From Apostichopus japonicus (taxonomy: Eukaryota > Echinodermata > Holothuroidea > Aspidochirotida > Stichopodidae), in NCBI RefSeq assembly GCF_037975245.1, contig NC_092578.1, forward strand, positions 7,281,501-7,345,500: a stretch of DNA of 64,000 nucleotides, written 5' to 3'. This document shows, in pieces, positions 35,420 through 47,150 of this stretch. Every line of letters starts with the position of its first letter. Within the stretch, counting starts at the first letter, position 1. Position numbers and translations under genes: made by a program. The notes under the pieces were generated by a model. That model was given only the letters and a program-made list of their open reading frames with translations, was not told the origin of the DNA and did no database searches.

Positions 35420-36068
35420 CAAGGGCGGCGGAACCGGGGGGCACAGGGGGCACGTGCCCCCCCCCCCACTTTTCCTCAGGTTAAAAATGTGCCCTTTTTC
35501 TACATAAAAATTGAGGTGTCTCAAGTTAGCAAGAGGCCAGGGAACCAGAATGAACACTCGGGAAGGGCCGTTTCCAGCCATCTGAGGGGTTTGTAAAACC
35601 AAAAATTTTCTTGTACGCTCCGCGCCAACCGATGGTGGCGCTCCGCTCAGATAGTAGTGCATACAACTTTGCGAATCCTGGCTACGCCCCTGACTTTTAA
35701 TGAATTTCTGTGGGTCAAACTCAAAGCTATTTCGAATGGAAACAAATTGTTAAGATATTGACAAGAAATAAACTCTCATTCGAAAGATTCCTACATTAGC
35801 AACTAGCATGATTTCACCTCATTTTGTCTCAAAAGAAAATTTGTTCCTTGTTTCCCAATTTGCACATTGGATATTGCAGTGCTAGTATGCATATTTTCCT
35901 TGAGGGGGGGGGGGGGCGTTGATGGAGTAATGTGTATACGCAAATAAGATAATACAATAAGAGTTATAAAGGGTACTAAATATAAGGCTGCATCAGTCCG
36001 GTCGAATTTCTGCAAAGTGCCCTTTGATGTCGGTGCCCCCCAGATTAAAAGTGCTTCCGCCCCCCATG
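35420..36068 (+). mobile_element. hAT-like composite element H6
   Basis: Begins CAAGGGCGGCGGAACC and ends GCTTCCGCCCCCCATG. A perfect 8-bp target duplication TGTGTGAG lies at 35412-35419 and 36069-36076. Inside is the reversed terminus of an H4-type element (hairpin core about 35592-35645, terminus CTGGCTACGCCCCTG ending about 35694). Confidence 0.88.
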
Positions 36069-36076
36069 TGTGTGAG

Positions 36077-36521
36077 TTGAGCTTTATCTTACCATATATT
36101 TAGGGCGTATACAAGTTTGTTTTTTTTTGGTTAAGGGGGGGGGGGCGGTCTGGCTCCCTGTCTGTCGATGCACATTCCCAAAAATTATTTGTAATCGTCA
36201 AATTGGTGCATTCTGAGGGATACAAGTTAGGTCTATAATTAGGTTTGACTAGCAAGGTTGTGGTAACAAATATTATGTATTTTTTTTGTGAGAGGTCGAA
36301 AAGTGAGGGGGGGGGTGGATGCACTTATTCTTGGTGCCCAACTTCTCCCCCCCTCCCCACAGGTACAAATCCCTTATTTTCAGTTTGTTCTCAAAAACAG
36401 TGGCAACTATAAACTCCCTGCAGCCATTTCTGTGTGATATCGACTTTCTCCTTCAACATTCCTTAGTAAACCACTGACCAGTGATACGCACGTAAAATTT
36501 GAGAAGATGGCCCGACATTAC
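36077..36521. other. Copy 2 sequence with G/C runs, no gene found
   Basis: Colinear in part with 25450-25530 of copy 1. Several runs of 8-10 G or C mark degraded element edges. Nothing coding is seen. Confidence 0.4.
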
Positions 36522-36569
36522 CTTTCTTGCCTTCATCATCCCTTGGAACCATGAAATAATCAGCAATGT
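36522..36569 (-). CDS. Small exon d, copy 2 (candidate)
   Basis: A 48-bp candidate exon between acceptor TTGATATTAAAG (preceded by a pyrimidine-rich stretch) and donor AAAG|GTAATG. In the phase left by exon c it reads D-IADYFMVPRDDEGKK and leaves in phase 1, so it is symmetric. The phase fit and the matching decay in copy 1 support it; there is no protein family match. Other exons may lie between it and exon c. Confidence 0.45.
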
Positions 36570-36659
36570 CTTTAATATCAAAGAGACAGCGGAGAAAGGG
36601 ATGGAGGGGAGTGGGGGGGGAGGGTGAGCAACAGAGTAGACACAGTATATGAACAATAG

Positions 36660-38780
36660 AAAAACAACAAAAGTAATCTATTACCCTACTTTATCTTATC
36701 TTTACTTTACCATAGTTTGAACATATAAGAAAAGAAAAAATATGAAAAACCGATTGTGAATGCACAGCATTTTTAACACCAGACCTAATGCTTCACATTC
36801 ATTTTTAGAACAAAATACTGAACTTCACTAGTAATTTTCTCAAAACACGATTATATACGAATTTTAATGTTTAAATATGTTTAAAAATATTTCAACTTTT
36901 TAAAACTTTTAAATATTTCAGTTTTAAAATGTCTCAACACATATTTTTTTTAAAGAAATAGTAGTTAAATAGACTACTTTCATCAGAAATGTTGTTTATC
37001 ATTTCACATTTCTGTTTTCCATCATATTAACCCAATGATAACTTACTTCTAGCATCGATCCTTTACTCAAAATCTATAGTAAGTCTATAGTATGTCTAAA
37101 GTCTATAGTAAGCATTGTACTTACAAAAGCATTAGTAATAAAAGGTAACTAACAACCTATGGCAAAACATTTGCATAAAGCAGCAACTTAAGCACCCTTG
37201 CAATCTGGAACATTTCTCTGACTTAAAATCTTGCACCATTTTTCTCCTATCAAAATACACCATCAAAAATGTATCCTCAAAATTCACATTAATCCATCAT
37301 CGCCTATACTAATCCCATATGACATACTTAGCTATAAACACTTTAGGAAACATTGTCTCTCCTCATCCTCCACCCCCCCCCCCCCATCCCTCCCCATTCT
37401 TCAAATGGCCTAGATTCTATTGAAGGTATAAAGTTAAGCAAACAGGTGGGACTATTTTCATGGACATAATTACAATCTTAGAAAAATAAAATCAGTAAAT
37501 GAAAGTAATGATGAAGTTAGCGCTATTGCAGCCTTTCCCATAAATAACAAGCTTAAAGCAGACGGTTGGGTTTTTAGCTGTGTGTTTGAAGTGTGCAGCT
37601 GCAAATGCACTTAAATTGGCACAATGATTTATCATAAAAGGATTTATATAAAATTATAAAATATATTATTCTGAATAAAATTCATTAAGTTTAAAGGATA
37701 AGCAAAACTAACTACCAACATTGGTCTGCAAGAAAGAGGCAATTGTGACGAACAACTTCGTTTTGTAGATATCACAGGTTGAATGCTCCCTCATACACAT
37801 AAAAAAAAAATGAGGTTTTGATCAAGTCTAAATATGACATCATCAAGCCACAAATTTAAGTACTTGATCTGGAGCTTGGAGCCTTGTACTCTTACTCATT
37901 CTGTAGTACTAGTACAACAAGTCTGTCCCACTGGCATGAAATTTTGAACAATGATATCTTCCCCGAACAGCGCAAGATATTTTTCGTAGATATTTGGAGT
38001 TGTTGTTCATCAGAAAGATACATCTATCATATTAAGTTCAAGATGCCAGCTAAGACCTCTAACATAAATATCACCACCACTGATTGCATGCTTACAACAC
38101 TGAAGTAGCAGATGTACCCATGCAGTGTAAGCCTACTTTGCATATAACAATTGGGGCAGAAGTTCAATACCATTTTTAAGCTAAATACCATTGCTTGAAA
38201 CCGTCATGAAAGACAAGAAATAGTTCAAAGAGAATTTGTACAGAACACTTACAGAGTAATTGAGAGAATCTAGAAGAATGATGAATTTGCTTGAAAATGC
38301 TTTAAATTACTTAAAATTGAAAGGAAAGACTTTAGAAAGATGAAATGATGTAAATAAACAAACTTAAAATGAATATTAAGGTAAAAAAAACAGAATGCTT
38401 AAATGCATTGTGGTTTCGATGATGTGAGCAGATTTCTTTGTGAATTTGACGTAAAGTATAGTGGAGTGAACAATATACTTGATCTTAGTAATACTGTGAA
38501 AAGCAGTGTGATGTGACAAACAGTTAATTCACAATGACACTAGCTGTCCTGAAATGACCATTGACCTCAACTGGTTTCTTTTTCTAAATGTGATACATCA
38601 ACATATTAAATATGACATCTGTCCTTATTAAAATACTGTGTAAAACATGGTTTTCACAAGTTGACCCCTGGTGGAATTAAACGACCATTGACCTCTGCCC
38701 ACATTAGGCTTCTTTTTCTCAATGTGGTATAATTACATACCAAATATGCGATATGTCCAAGCTTCCCTTGCGATATTCTG
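36660..38780. other. AT-rich DNA of copy 2, no gene found
   Basis: Partner of about 26.6-27.5 kb plus extra sequence. From about 38540 to 38780 it contains degenerate TGACCATTGACCTC-type repeats, also seen at 49.8 and 51.2 kb. Confidence 0.45.
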
Positions 38781-38784
38781 TTTA

Positions 38785-39060
38785 GGAAGGTGTGTTAGTG
38801 TAGAGGGACGGATAAGAGGGGGGTGAAGTAAATATCTCGAATAAGTATCTTGATCATGCTTGTTAAGCATGTCAGCAGCCTAACTGTCTTATTAAGGCAT
38901 TAAGTGAGGAAAAAAAAACAAGGTTGGTGAAGGAAGGTGTGTTAGTGAAGAGGGACGGATAAGAGGTGGGTGAAGTAAATATCTCGAATAAGTATCTTGA
39001 TCATGCTTGTTAAGCATGTCAGCAGCCTTTCTGTCTTAATTAAGGCATTTAGTGAGAAAG
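38785..39060 (+). repeat. Tandem duplication of about 147 bp
   Basis: AGGAAGGTGTGTTAGTG...GAGGGACGGATAAGAG...ATCATGCTTGTTAAGCATG...GGCATT(A/T)AGTGAG occurs at about 38785 and again at about 38932 with few differences. Confidence 0.88.
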
Positions 39061-39267
39061 GTAACAAGGCACTTAACAGATGAGCATGTATCTAGGCACT
39101 TGCATAGGGTAACTTGCGTAGTACTTAGTGAACTTTGGCAAGAAAAACTGAATTCTATCAAACTTACAAAAGAAAATATACGTTTAGTCCTTAAAAAAAA
39201 ACTAACAGAAGACAAAAGCATCGTTATTAAGAACATATCTGAAGAAAAGTCAGACACTAATCTCTAA
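39052..39267 (+). CDS. Unrecognised 71-codon open frame
   Basis: Encodes a Lys-rich helical-looking peptide (MRKVTRHLTDEHVSRHLHRV at the start, EEKSDTNL at the end). It starts at the edge of the tandem duplication, and no splice sites fit well. It has no family match and no equivalent in copy 1. It could be a fragment of a mobile element protein or chance. Confidence 0.2.
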   Translation: MRKVTRHLTDEHVSRHLHRVTCVVLSELWQEKLNSIKLTKENIRLVLKKKLTEDKSIVIKNISEEKSDTNL

Positions 39268-39944
39268 ACAGCCTCCTTAAAGTATTCAACATGATTTAAT
39301 AACAATTAATGTCAGCTGCAGTCTGGTCAGCAAAGAAAAGAAATTATTACCACGATCCATTGTTTTCACAGTTTTTACTGTTTACTTGGTTACAAATAAT
39401 ACCAAAAGAAAGATATCACAGATATTATCCTTAAACCCTTTTCCACCTGAAAATCTTCAATTCAATATTTATTTGTATTGTAACATTTACGCAACCATCG
39501 AGCAACCATCTAGCACTTTACAGCACAAAGTATAGCATCGTGTGTATGGTAATGTAGGCATTGCCTTCATAAGGCAGTATTATCAAATTTATTCCTTTGC
39601 CACTTGAAATGAAATCATATTGCAATGATATGTATTTATTATAGACATATGTATTTGTGTGTACTTTTCAAAAGTTTGTAGCAATTGGTCCATTATTAAA
39701 ATTTATTTTATTATCTAATTACAATATCCTAAAGAGTACTTTTTACAATAGTCTAACCTTCAAATTTGGGGATTTTTTTCCGGTCAGTTTTTAACTTGAC
39801 AACACCTGATTCTCTGTAGTTTATAAAGCCTTTAATAAATGAAAGCCCATATATTTTTTTTTATCAAAAGATGATGATATATATGGTCAATATTTGGTCA
39901 AAATATGATACATATGGTCAATTACATCCTAAATACTGTTTTCA

Positions 39945-41110
39945 TTATGTCAGGTACTTACTACAGGTGTTGTGATATCAAAAAGGTGTCTACTTGCCTA
40001 GCTACCACAACCATGGCATAGCAGTGTGAATATCATACAAGAAAACTTGGACGATATTGTCAGGTTTAGTACTACTTTACTTATAACACAAAGTATGTCA
40101 GTCCAATTACACAAATACATGATACTTTTCTGAGTACATTACAATATCATTAGCATGTAAATATCAAAACAATTGTCACAGAATTTAATATCACCCAAGA
40201 AAACTTGACACAGAATTGCAAGTATTCCATATATAATTAGCAAATGTTCTCACATGACAACTTGTAGAAACTTAATTTGAGTTTTCACTACCTGGTAGAC
40301 AATATTTTTAGTTGCTTACACATAGTACATATGGTAAAACCACATGATCACATATGGTATTTCTTTATTGTAAACTTCTAAGTTTCAAGTCCAACAGTTG
40401 TCTACTTGGTAGTTACTACATCCATGCATAGCAAGGATGAAAAACCAACATCACAGATGTAAACATGAAGAAAATTGATTCAAGTTTTCACTACATGGTA
40501 GACAATATGTCTAGTTGCTTACACATAGTACATATGGTAAAACCACATGCTCACACATGGTATTTGTCTATTCTAAACTTATAAGTTAAAAATCCAACAG
40601 TTGTCTACTTGTTAGTTACTACAGCCATGCATAGCAAAGATGAGAAACCAACATCACACATGAAAACTTGAAGAAAATTGATTCAAGTTTTCTCAACATA
40701 GTAGACAATATTTCTAGTTGCTTACACAAAACATATGGTAAACCACATGATCACATGTGGTATTTATTATTAACTTCTAAGTTTCAATGAGAAACCAACA
40801 TCACACATGAAAACTTGAACAAAATTGATTCAAGTTTTCTCTACATAGTAGACAATATTTCTAGTTGCTAACACATAGTACATATGGTAAAACCACATGA
40901 TAACATATGGTATTTGTTTATTGTAAACTTCAAAGTTGATTTCTTGTTTCTTTGTTTATTGTAAACTAAAGTTACAAACCCAACAGTTGTCTACTTTTAC
41001 TACATCCATGCATAGCAATGATGGAAAACAAACATCACACATGAAAACATGAAGAAACTTGATTCAAGTTTTCTCTACATAGTAGACAATGCTAACACAT
41101 ATTACATGTG
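39945..41110 (+). repeat. Diverged satellite-like array, about 150-200 bp units
   Basis: Repeating blocks GTAGACAATAT(T/G)TCTAGTTGC, ACACATAGTACATATGGTAA, CCAACAGTTGTCTACTT and ACATGAAGAAAATTGATTCA occur four to five times. This is the copy 2 counterpart of 27590-28955 with its own unit sequence. Confidence 0.8.
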
Positions 41111-41622
41111 GTAAATTACATGAAAATACATGTTATTGTTCATTACATACTACTAAGTTACAAATCCAACATTGCTGAAAAACTTGAACAAAATTGTTTT
41201 TGATAAAATGTATTTACCAGATAACACAAAAGCCACTTGACCCTGTAAGGAAAGTACTTACACAAATGTCTCATTGATAATAGCTTTTTCAGCATCAAAT
41301 ATTTCTAGCAGACAATTTTTGGTAAAACGTGTAACACTGTTTTGAATGCAAAAGTATGTATTACATGATAAGTACATCAGTGTGCTTGGAAAGATTATAA
41401 ATATATAACACAGTTGTGTAAGCTTCCACAGACACTATCATTCTCCTTATCAGTACTTTTTTGCCACAAAACTGTACATTTTGAAGTATTTTTTTTTTAG
41501 CTCAACATGTTTGAGAAGAACTGAAGAACCCTTACATCTCTGTCTGGTTCATTGTTCTAACTCTTTTCAACAACACCAAATTGCATGAAAGGTAAGTAGG
41601 TATATATCACACATTCTTTCTT

Positions 41623-41672
<50 letters not shown>

Positions 41673-42304
41673 AACAAGTAACTTTTAAATGAATGCTACA
41701 AAGTACAAACAATTTCTTGCTACTTCGGTTGCATTCTTATTATACCAGCTGCTATTTTAAAACCCTCAGCATTACACAATCTCATTCCACATTCGAAAAT
41801 TGATAAAATAAAATTTCATAACCACTCTTTAAATAAAAAGACTTCAAGTACACTAAGTGAAATATCTACTTGGGCCCATCTCAAAACTCCCTGCAATCTG
41901 AGAGAATTGACATTCACGTATAAAGCAAACCAACGCTCGACCAAGTCCAGTTCCGTCCTGATTCAATATTGTAGGTGGAGGTTGAGGGGTGGGTTGGGTG
42001 TGGGGCTTCGAAGGCAAAAGGAAATGTCCTTGTCACGAACCATCTTCTTCGGTACCAGTCAGTCATCGACAAGTTGGCGATCCAGCCAATGTTCTTGTGT
42101 CAGCATGTCCAACTCTGAGATGCAATGAAAACGAAAAATGTGGTCCATTATTAACAGTATTAAAGGAGAATGCAAGTCTGATGTGTCATGTGACAATCGG
42201 TACCATTTATTTATTAGAACCTTACTAACTCATCGTTTCCATGAACCATAATATTAACCTTCTCCAACTTATGTCGAATTAAAAGAAACAAGTCAGCTAT
42301 AGTC
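41110..42304. other. Copy 2 DNA with an (AT)n run and a conserved block, no gene called
   Basis: (AT)n lies at about 41629-41670. The stretch 41930-42245 matches 29420-29720 of copy 1. Open frames exist there but differ between copies, so I do not call them. Confidence 0.45.
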
Positions 42305-42312
42305 ATGAAGCT

Positions 42313-42612
42313 CAGGGGTGTAGCGAGGAATTTGCCAAGGGAGGGACGAAACTGTAGGCAAACTATCAGAGCCGTAGATACGGCATTGCAAACTATCTAA
42401 GTGTTGCGCCACCATGGGTTGGGGCGAAGTGTACAAGAAAATTTTGGCTGAAAATGCCTCCCAGATCGCTGGAAATGGCACTTCCCAGGCCTTGTAAGTT
42501 GCATCTTAGCATTTTCTCTTTGAAATTACTAGCGATATCATAAAAACATACAAAAAAATATGCTCAAGGGGGGGGATGCCCCCTTCGCCCCCCCCCCTTG
42601 GCTATGCGCCTG
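42313..42612 (+). mobile_element. hAT-like element H7
   Basis: A 300-bp element, CAGGGGTGTAGCGAGG to CTTGGCTATGCGCCTG, with a perfect 8-bp target duplication ATGAAGCT (42305-42312 and 42613-42620). The hairpin core is at about 42397-42446. It is the simplest complete member in the window and the reference for the permuted copy in H3. Confidence 0.92.
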
Positions 42613-43164
42613 ATGAAGCTGCATCAACAGGGTTCAGTCCACATTTGATATACTAAGGCTAAGATGCCAATCGTGCCCTCCTAAATGTCATTCCATGCAC
42701 CCTGCAAATTTTCATGCAATTAGACACAACAACACTCACAGGGGTACACAGTTTTGTTTTTGTTTTTTTGGTACAACTGCAATGCATTAATATTACTGCA
42801 ACTTTGAAAATTTCTGTGAAAATTGTGGAAAATTGATTTTGATTTCTTGATTTTATGCCATCCTTTAAATATTAACAACACAAGCAAAATGCCAAAAGGG
42901 TTTAGTATACTCTAAATATAATTTCAATGTTCTCATCACCAGTACTATGCAAGCTACTATCAGTTTTGTTCCCACTTCCAGACTTTTCATCGTCAGGCCG
43001 TATTTGTTAACACTTTTGGGTCACACATTCAGTTTACCGACTTCTTTCTTTGGTGTACTGTACTCTCATTTCAGAGAGATGCACCCATCATGCATGAAAG
43101 CAGGGAGGGCAGTACGAACGATACAAAGACAATCTAAATACAAAACCTCCAGAAGTGTAATATC

Positions 43165-43390
43165 AATTTTGGGAAGAGCTTCCCCATGACAGGGCCAAGT
43201 GGTGTAGCACTACACAAAAGAGTTTGATGACTCTCGAAGAAAACAGAATGAAGCACCATGATGAACGAAGAGCAAGAAGGAAGGATGATAGTCCCACTGT
43301 TTCAAAATGCAGACTTTACATGTGCTACATGTGGGAATCAATGCAAGTCAAGGATTGGACTGTTTAGTCATAACAAAACTCATTTAATCC
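43165..43390 (+). pseudogene. Non-LTR retrotransposon 3' fragment (C-terminal zinc finger)
   Basis: One frame reads KHHDERRARRKDDSPTVS and the next reads FTCATCGNQCKSRIGLFSHN followed by KTH. The C-x2-C...SRIGL.SH motif after a basic DERRxRRK stretch is the usual C-terminal tail of many LINE endonuclease/reverse transcriptase proteins. A frameshift separates the two parts. No reverse transcriptase domain is present. It is specific to copy 2. Confidence 0.6.
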
Positions 43391-44191
43391 GGAACTTGAT
43401 CTCTGTTTGGTGTTTATGCAACGGCATCATCGCCTCGATGGTCATACACTGTACTCTCATTTCAGAGAGGTAAGGTTCTACATGAGACGCATCCATCAGG
43501 CATGAAGTATGAAGTGAAAAGATTATTCTGAAGCCACAGACTCTAAGGCATGGTTCTAAACTGTGAATTATCACCCGAGACCTGGTCGTGAGGCTATATC
43601 CAGGGTAGTTTGCAACCCTTAACTAGCTCATTTTATATGTTTTATACACAGTACTAAATTCAATACGATTCGTTTTCTAGACACCTTTGTTTGGCATCAT
43701 AGCTAAGATATTAGAAGTTTCTAGCATAGCAAGAATAGCGGTAGTTGATATCCGTGACGAGACTGCTCTAACTGGAAATATGAAACATGGAAAAAACAGA
43801 CAAGGGGTCAACTAAGATCTATTCCACCTTCTTTGTCTGGGAAACAATGGCCAAGAATCTTGAGCATGCACAAGGTGTATTTTATGACAACATTGATTCC
43901 ACAAACAACTCGCCTCACCTACAGCTACATTTTAGTGTATTTTCTTACATAGTTACAACCTTTGTGTGACAATACACCGATAATAACAGCTGGAAACTGC
44001 CTTTGCTGAAACCCGAGCGTATCTTTAAGTCACTTGGTGTTTAGATCCTACGTCGAATATATTAATAATAATTTTTGTGCTCTGTACTACGACAACTCTG
44101 CAATTCTGGCACTGGTGTAGCAATCTTAACAACTTTTGCTTTGCCATACCAAATGAATTACTCATCCATTTGTTGACATATTTGTTCTCAC

Positions 44192-44762
44192 CATTTTGCA
44201 GGACTTCCTCCTCACTCATTACTGAGGAGCGAAAGCTAAATGATGACCTGAAGGGTGCCGGAAGCTCCTCCTCATTATCTTCCTCCTCGGGATCACCAGA
44301 GTAATTTGAGCCGACTGGGGTTGCTTGTGGGAAATACTGATGCTCCTCATCCTCACCATCTTCCTCCTCAGAACCACTAGAGAAATTTGAGCCGGCTGGC
44401 GTTGCTTGCGGGAAATACACATGCTCCTCAGACCAGTGCGATTCACCATCAGGAGGAGGACTGCCTTGAGGCACTCCGGTAGCCCTCTGGAAGAGTTGCT
44501 GCTCACTTTGTTTCCATTCTCTAACTTCTTCAGTGAGAGAAATTGATCTTCCCTCATCATCTTCATCCTCATGGTACCCCTCTCTATCTGGAACAACTTG
44601 GTTGACTTTACTCTGAACCCGAGGGTCAGAATTGGTCAGCGGTGAGATCGCTGGCACTAGCTGATCACCACTGAGCTGTAGTGAAGAGCTTGACTCCATG
44701 TGTTCCTCCTGCATCTGGCTTTGGTCTTGTAAAGGGGCTGATAATCCAAAGGCATTTAACAC
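44192..44762 (-). CDS. Acidic-repeat protein, exon c, copy 2
   Basis: A 571-bp exon, phase 0 in (acceptor CTCTGTCACAG), phase 1 out (donor GTGAGAAC). The phase agrees with exon b, which ends in phase 0. It encodes VLNAFGLSAPLQDQ, a Ser/Gln linker, the acidic insert EGYHEDEDDEGRS and then EEVREWKQSEQQLFQRATGV. Two repeats with YFPQATP(A/V)GSN plus an acidic tail follow, and it ends SFRSSVMSEEEVLQN. I do not recognise the family and no enzyme motif is visible. The repeats look like short linear motifs on an acidic, flexible chain, so a binding or scaffolding role is possible, but that is a guess. Copy 1 has the same exon with four repeats. Confidence 0.72.
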
Positions 44763-45289
44763 CTGTGACAGAGACAACCAGAAAACGAAAATGTTTGGTG
44801 GTTCCGATGCCTTAACATGTTCATAGTGTGCCACGTAAGCTATACATGTTGAATGCATAAACTTGTGCACACTAAGACGAAGAGGATTATCTATTGACTA
44901 ATGCGGCAACATATAAAGGAAGGTAACAGGAATCAGTAATCATGTTAACAAAGTCTATTATAGTGACATAGTATAAAAACAGATACAGGCATGAATATTA
45001 ATGAGGTCAACTCATAATCTCATAAGAATGTATCTATGTACTTACATTGCATTATCCAAGAACATGTATATAGCTGTTGAGACATACTATTTCAGACATA
45101 ACTGATTAAGAATTTTATGTTCATCGATTAATATTCATGATATGCACATAAAAGACGATACGGTCGATTGTATGAATGTAGTGTGACAAACCTAATATGA
45201 CAAGGATGAAAAGCATGAAACATTTGGTTCTTGTCTTGTCATTTAAAAGCCATATTTTGCAATATGGTGCATATTAATGACATCAAGTT

Positions 45290-47150
45290 GGAGACGTCAT
45301 GACAAATGTGCTTTACGTAGCGACATCACCATACCAGTATGAACAAAATGTTACGTTGGTCAATTCCACGGTGACTCGCGTGACATTTTTACTAAAATTC
45401 CTCTCTATTTAATATCATTAAACAAATAAAGAAATTACCTGGGAGAAAAGCATTTATGTAGTCAGTAAGGTAAGCCTTAATGCTTACAACAGTAGACAAA
45501 AAATATTTATAACTCAAGTATTGGGGGTGAAATTGGCGAAAAACTAAACGTGACTCGCGTGACAGTTACTATTAGCAAAAATCAGAATGCACACACAAAT
45601 GTTCGATTTCTAATGTCTTGTTAAAATATTTCCAATCACTTTTTGTAACCATACCGAAGTTGAAAAACACCTCTACCTCAATTGCTATGCAACTTTGAGA
45701 AAATGTTGTAACGCATGAAAATAACGATGAAGATGTATTGTGACTCGCGTGACAAGAAAACGTGACTCGTGTGACTAGTTCACTTTTCGGATAGTTCTAG
45801 ACCAAATGCAGTAGTGAATCAAAGGTATAGATCTTGCATAGTGAAATATAACATTCATTGGTCTAGAAAGTGTCCAAAAGGTACTTCCCTTGTGAATGTC
45901 CAGATGATATTATGTCCCCGAGTTACCTTCATGACTGCAGACAGTAGGTAATATACTGTACGGGTAGTACAGTTGTTCAGGCAATATATCTTGTCAATTA
46001 ATATTTGTAACAACATTTAGTCTGTTGAAGTCACTCATTTGAGAGTTATAGAAGAAAGAGATCTATCAAAATGTGATTCAAATTACCATTCTCATTTGTC
46101 ATATTTGAATAAACCAAAAGTGTAATATTTGAGAAGATACATTCGCTCATAGGATTTTGGGAATGATTGAGCAGTTAAAACCTTAAGGTTGTCAAGTCAT
46201 AGCACATGGCATTGCCAGATACAAATATAGATTATGTTTTTGTATATTACTTAAACATCAATGACAAGTGCTAACTTTCCAAATGTGGTGATAAAATAGG
46301 CATTACATTGCGAATAAATATTCATGATTTTAAATTCTGATACTTCAAATGAAATTATCATAATTAGTTGCATTATGTGTGCCCATATTATTCAAGTTGC
46401 CTAATTAAAGGGGAATGCATATATTATATCTTTAATCAGTGATTCATTCATCAAACTATAACATCCCTGCAAATTTCACACAGTAAATAGGTAGAAACAC
46501 TATCTTGATTTGACGTGACTCGCGTGACGTGACTCGCGTGACATTCGTAAAGGGTGATTTTCTGCAAAATTTGAATATCTTCTGAAAAGGAAAATTCAGT
46601 AATCCTTTTGGTATCTATGTGAAGACGTGATATTCATTATTTGGAGTAAAACTATTGTGCAGGCAAGGAGAAAAAAAACATAAACAGTAAATTTTGTGAC
46701 TCACATGGCAGTAAATCTAGGGTGTTTACTGTTTTCAATTTACCGCTGTTGTCTAATGCCTTGATGTCAAAATAAAATTGAAGCTATAAAGTGAGCACTA
46801 TGCTATAGCAAATATAATTAGTCCAACACACAGGTAGAAACACTATCTTGAATTGACGTGACTCGCGTGACGTGACTCGCGTGACATTCGTAAAGGGTGA
46901 TTTTCCGCAAAATTTGAATATCTTCTGGAAATGAAAATTCAGTAATCCTTTTGGTATCTATGTGAAGACTTGATATTCATTATTTGGAGTAAAACTATTG
47001 TGCAGGCAAGAAAAAAAAAAAAAAACAGTAAATTTTGTGATTCGCGTGACAGTCAATCGAGGGTGTTTTCAATTCACCACTATTGTCTAATGCCTTGATG
47101 TAGAAAAAAAATTGAAGCTATTAAGTGAGCATTATGCTATAGCAAATATA
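45290..47150 (+). repeat. Degenerate 180-bp / 343-bp satellite with a conserved 14-bp box
   Basis: GTGACTCGCGTGAC occurs exactly at 45371, 45550, 45740, 46515, 46529, 46858 and 46872. One-mismatch or degraded forms lie at 45762, 46696 and 47037. Most spacings are 160-190 bp. 46490-46800 and 46830-47150 are two copies of a 343-bp unit with a doubled box. Sequence between boxes is far less conserved outside those two units. The block is absent from copy 1. Confidence 0.85.

Noticed and set aside
43787-43969. Plus-strand frame containing STFFVWETMAKNLE, conserved in copy 1 as STFFVWDTMAKNLE
   Set aside because: The short match survives in both copies, but upstream frames differ and no splice sites fit. 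Similarity is explained by the duplication.
44219-44596. 125-codon frame on the minus strand in copy 2
   Set aside because: Alternative-frame shadow of exon c.
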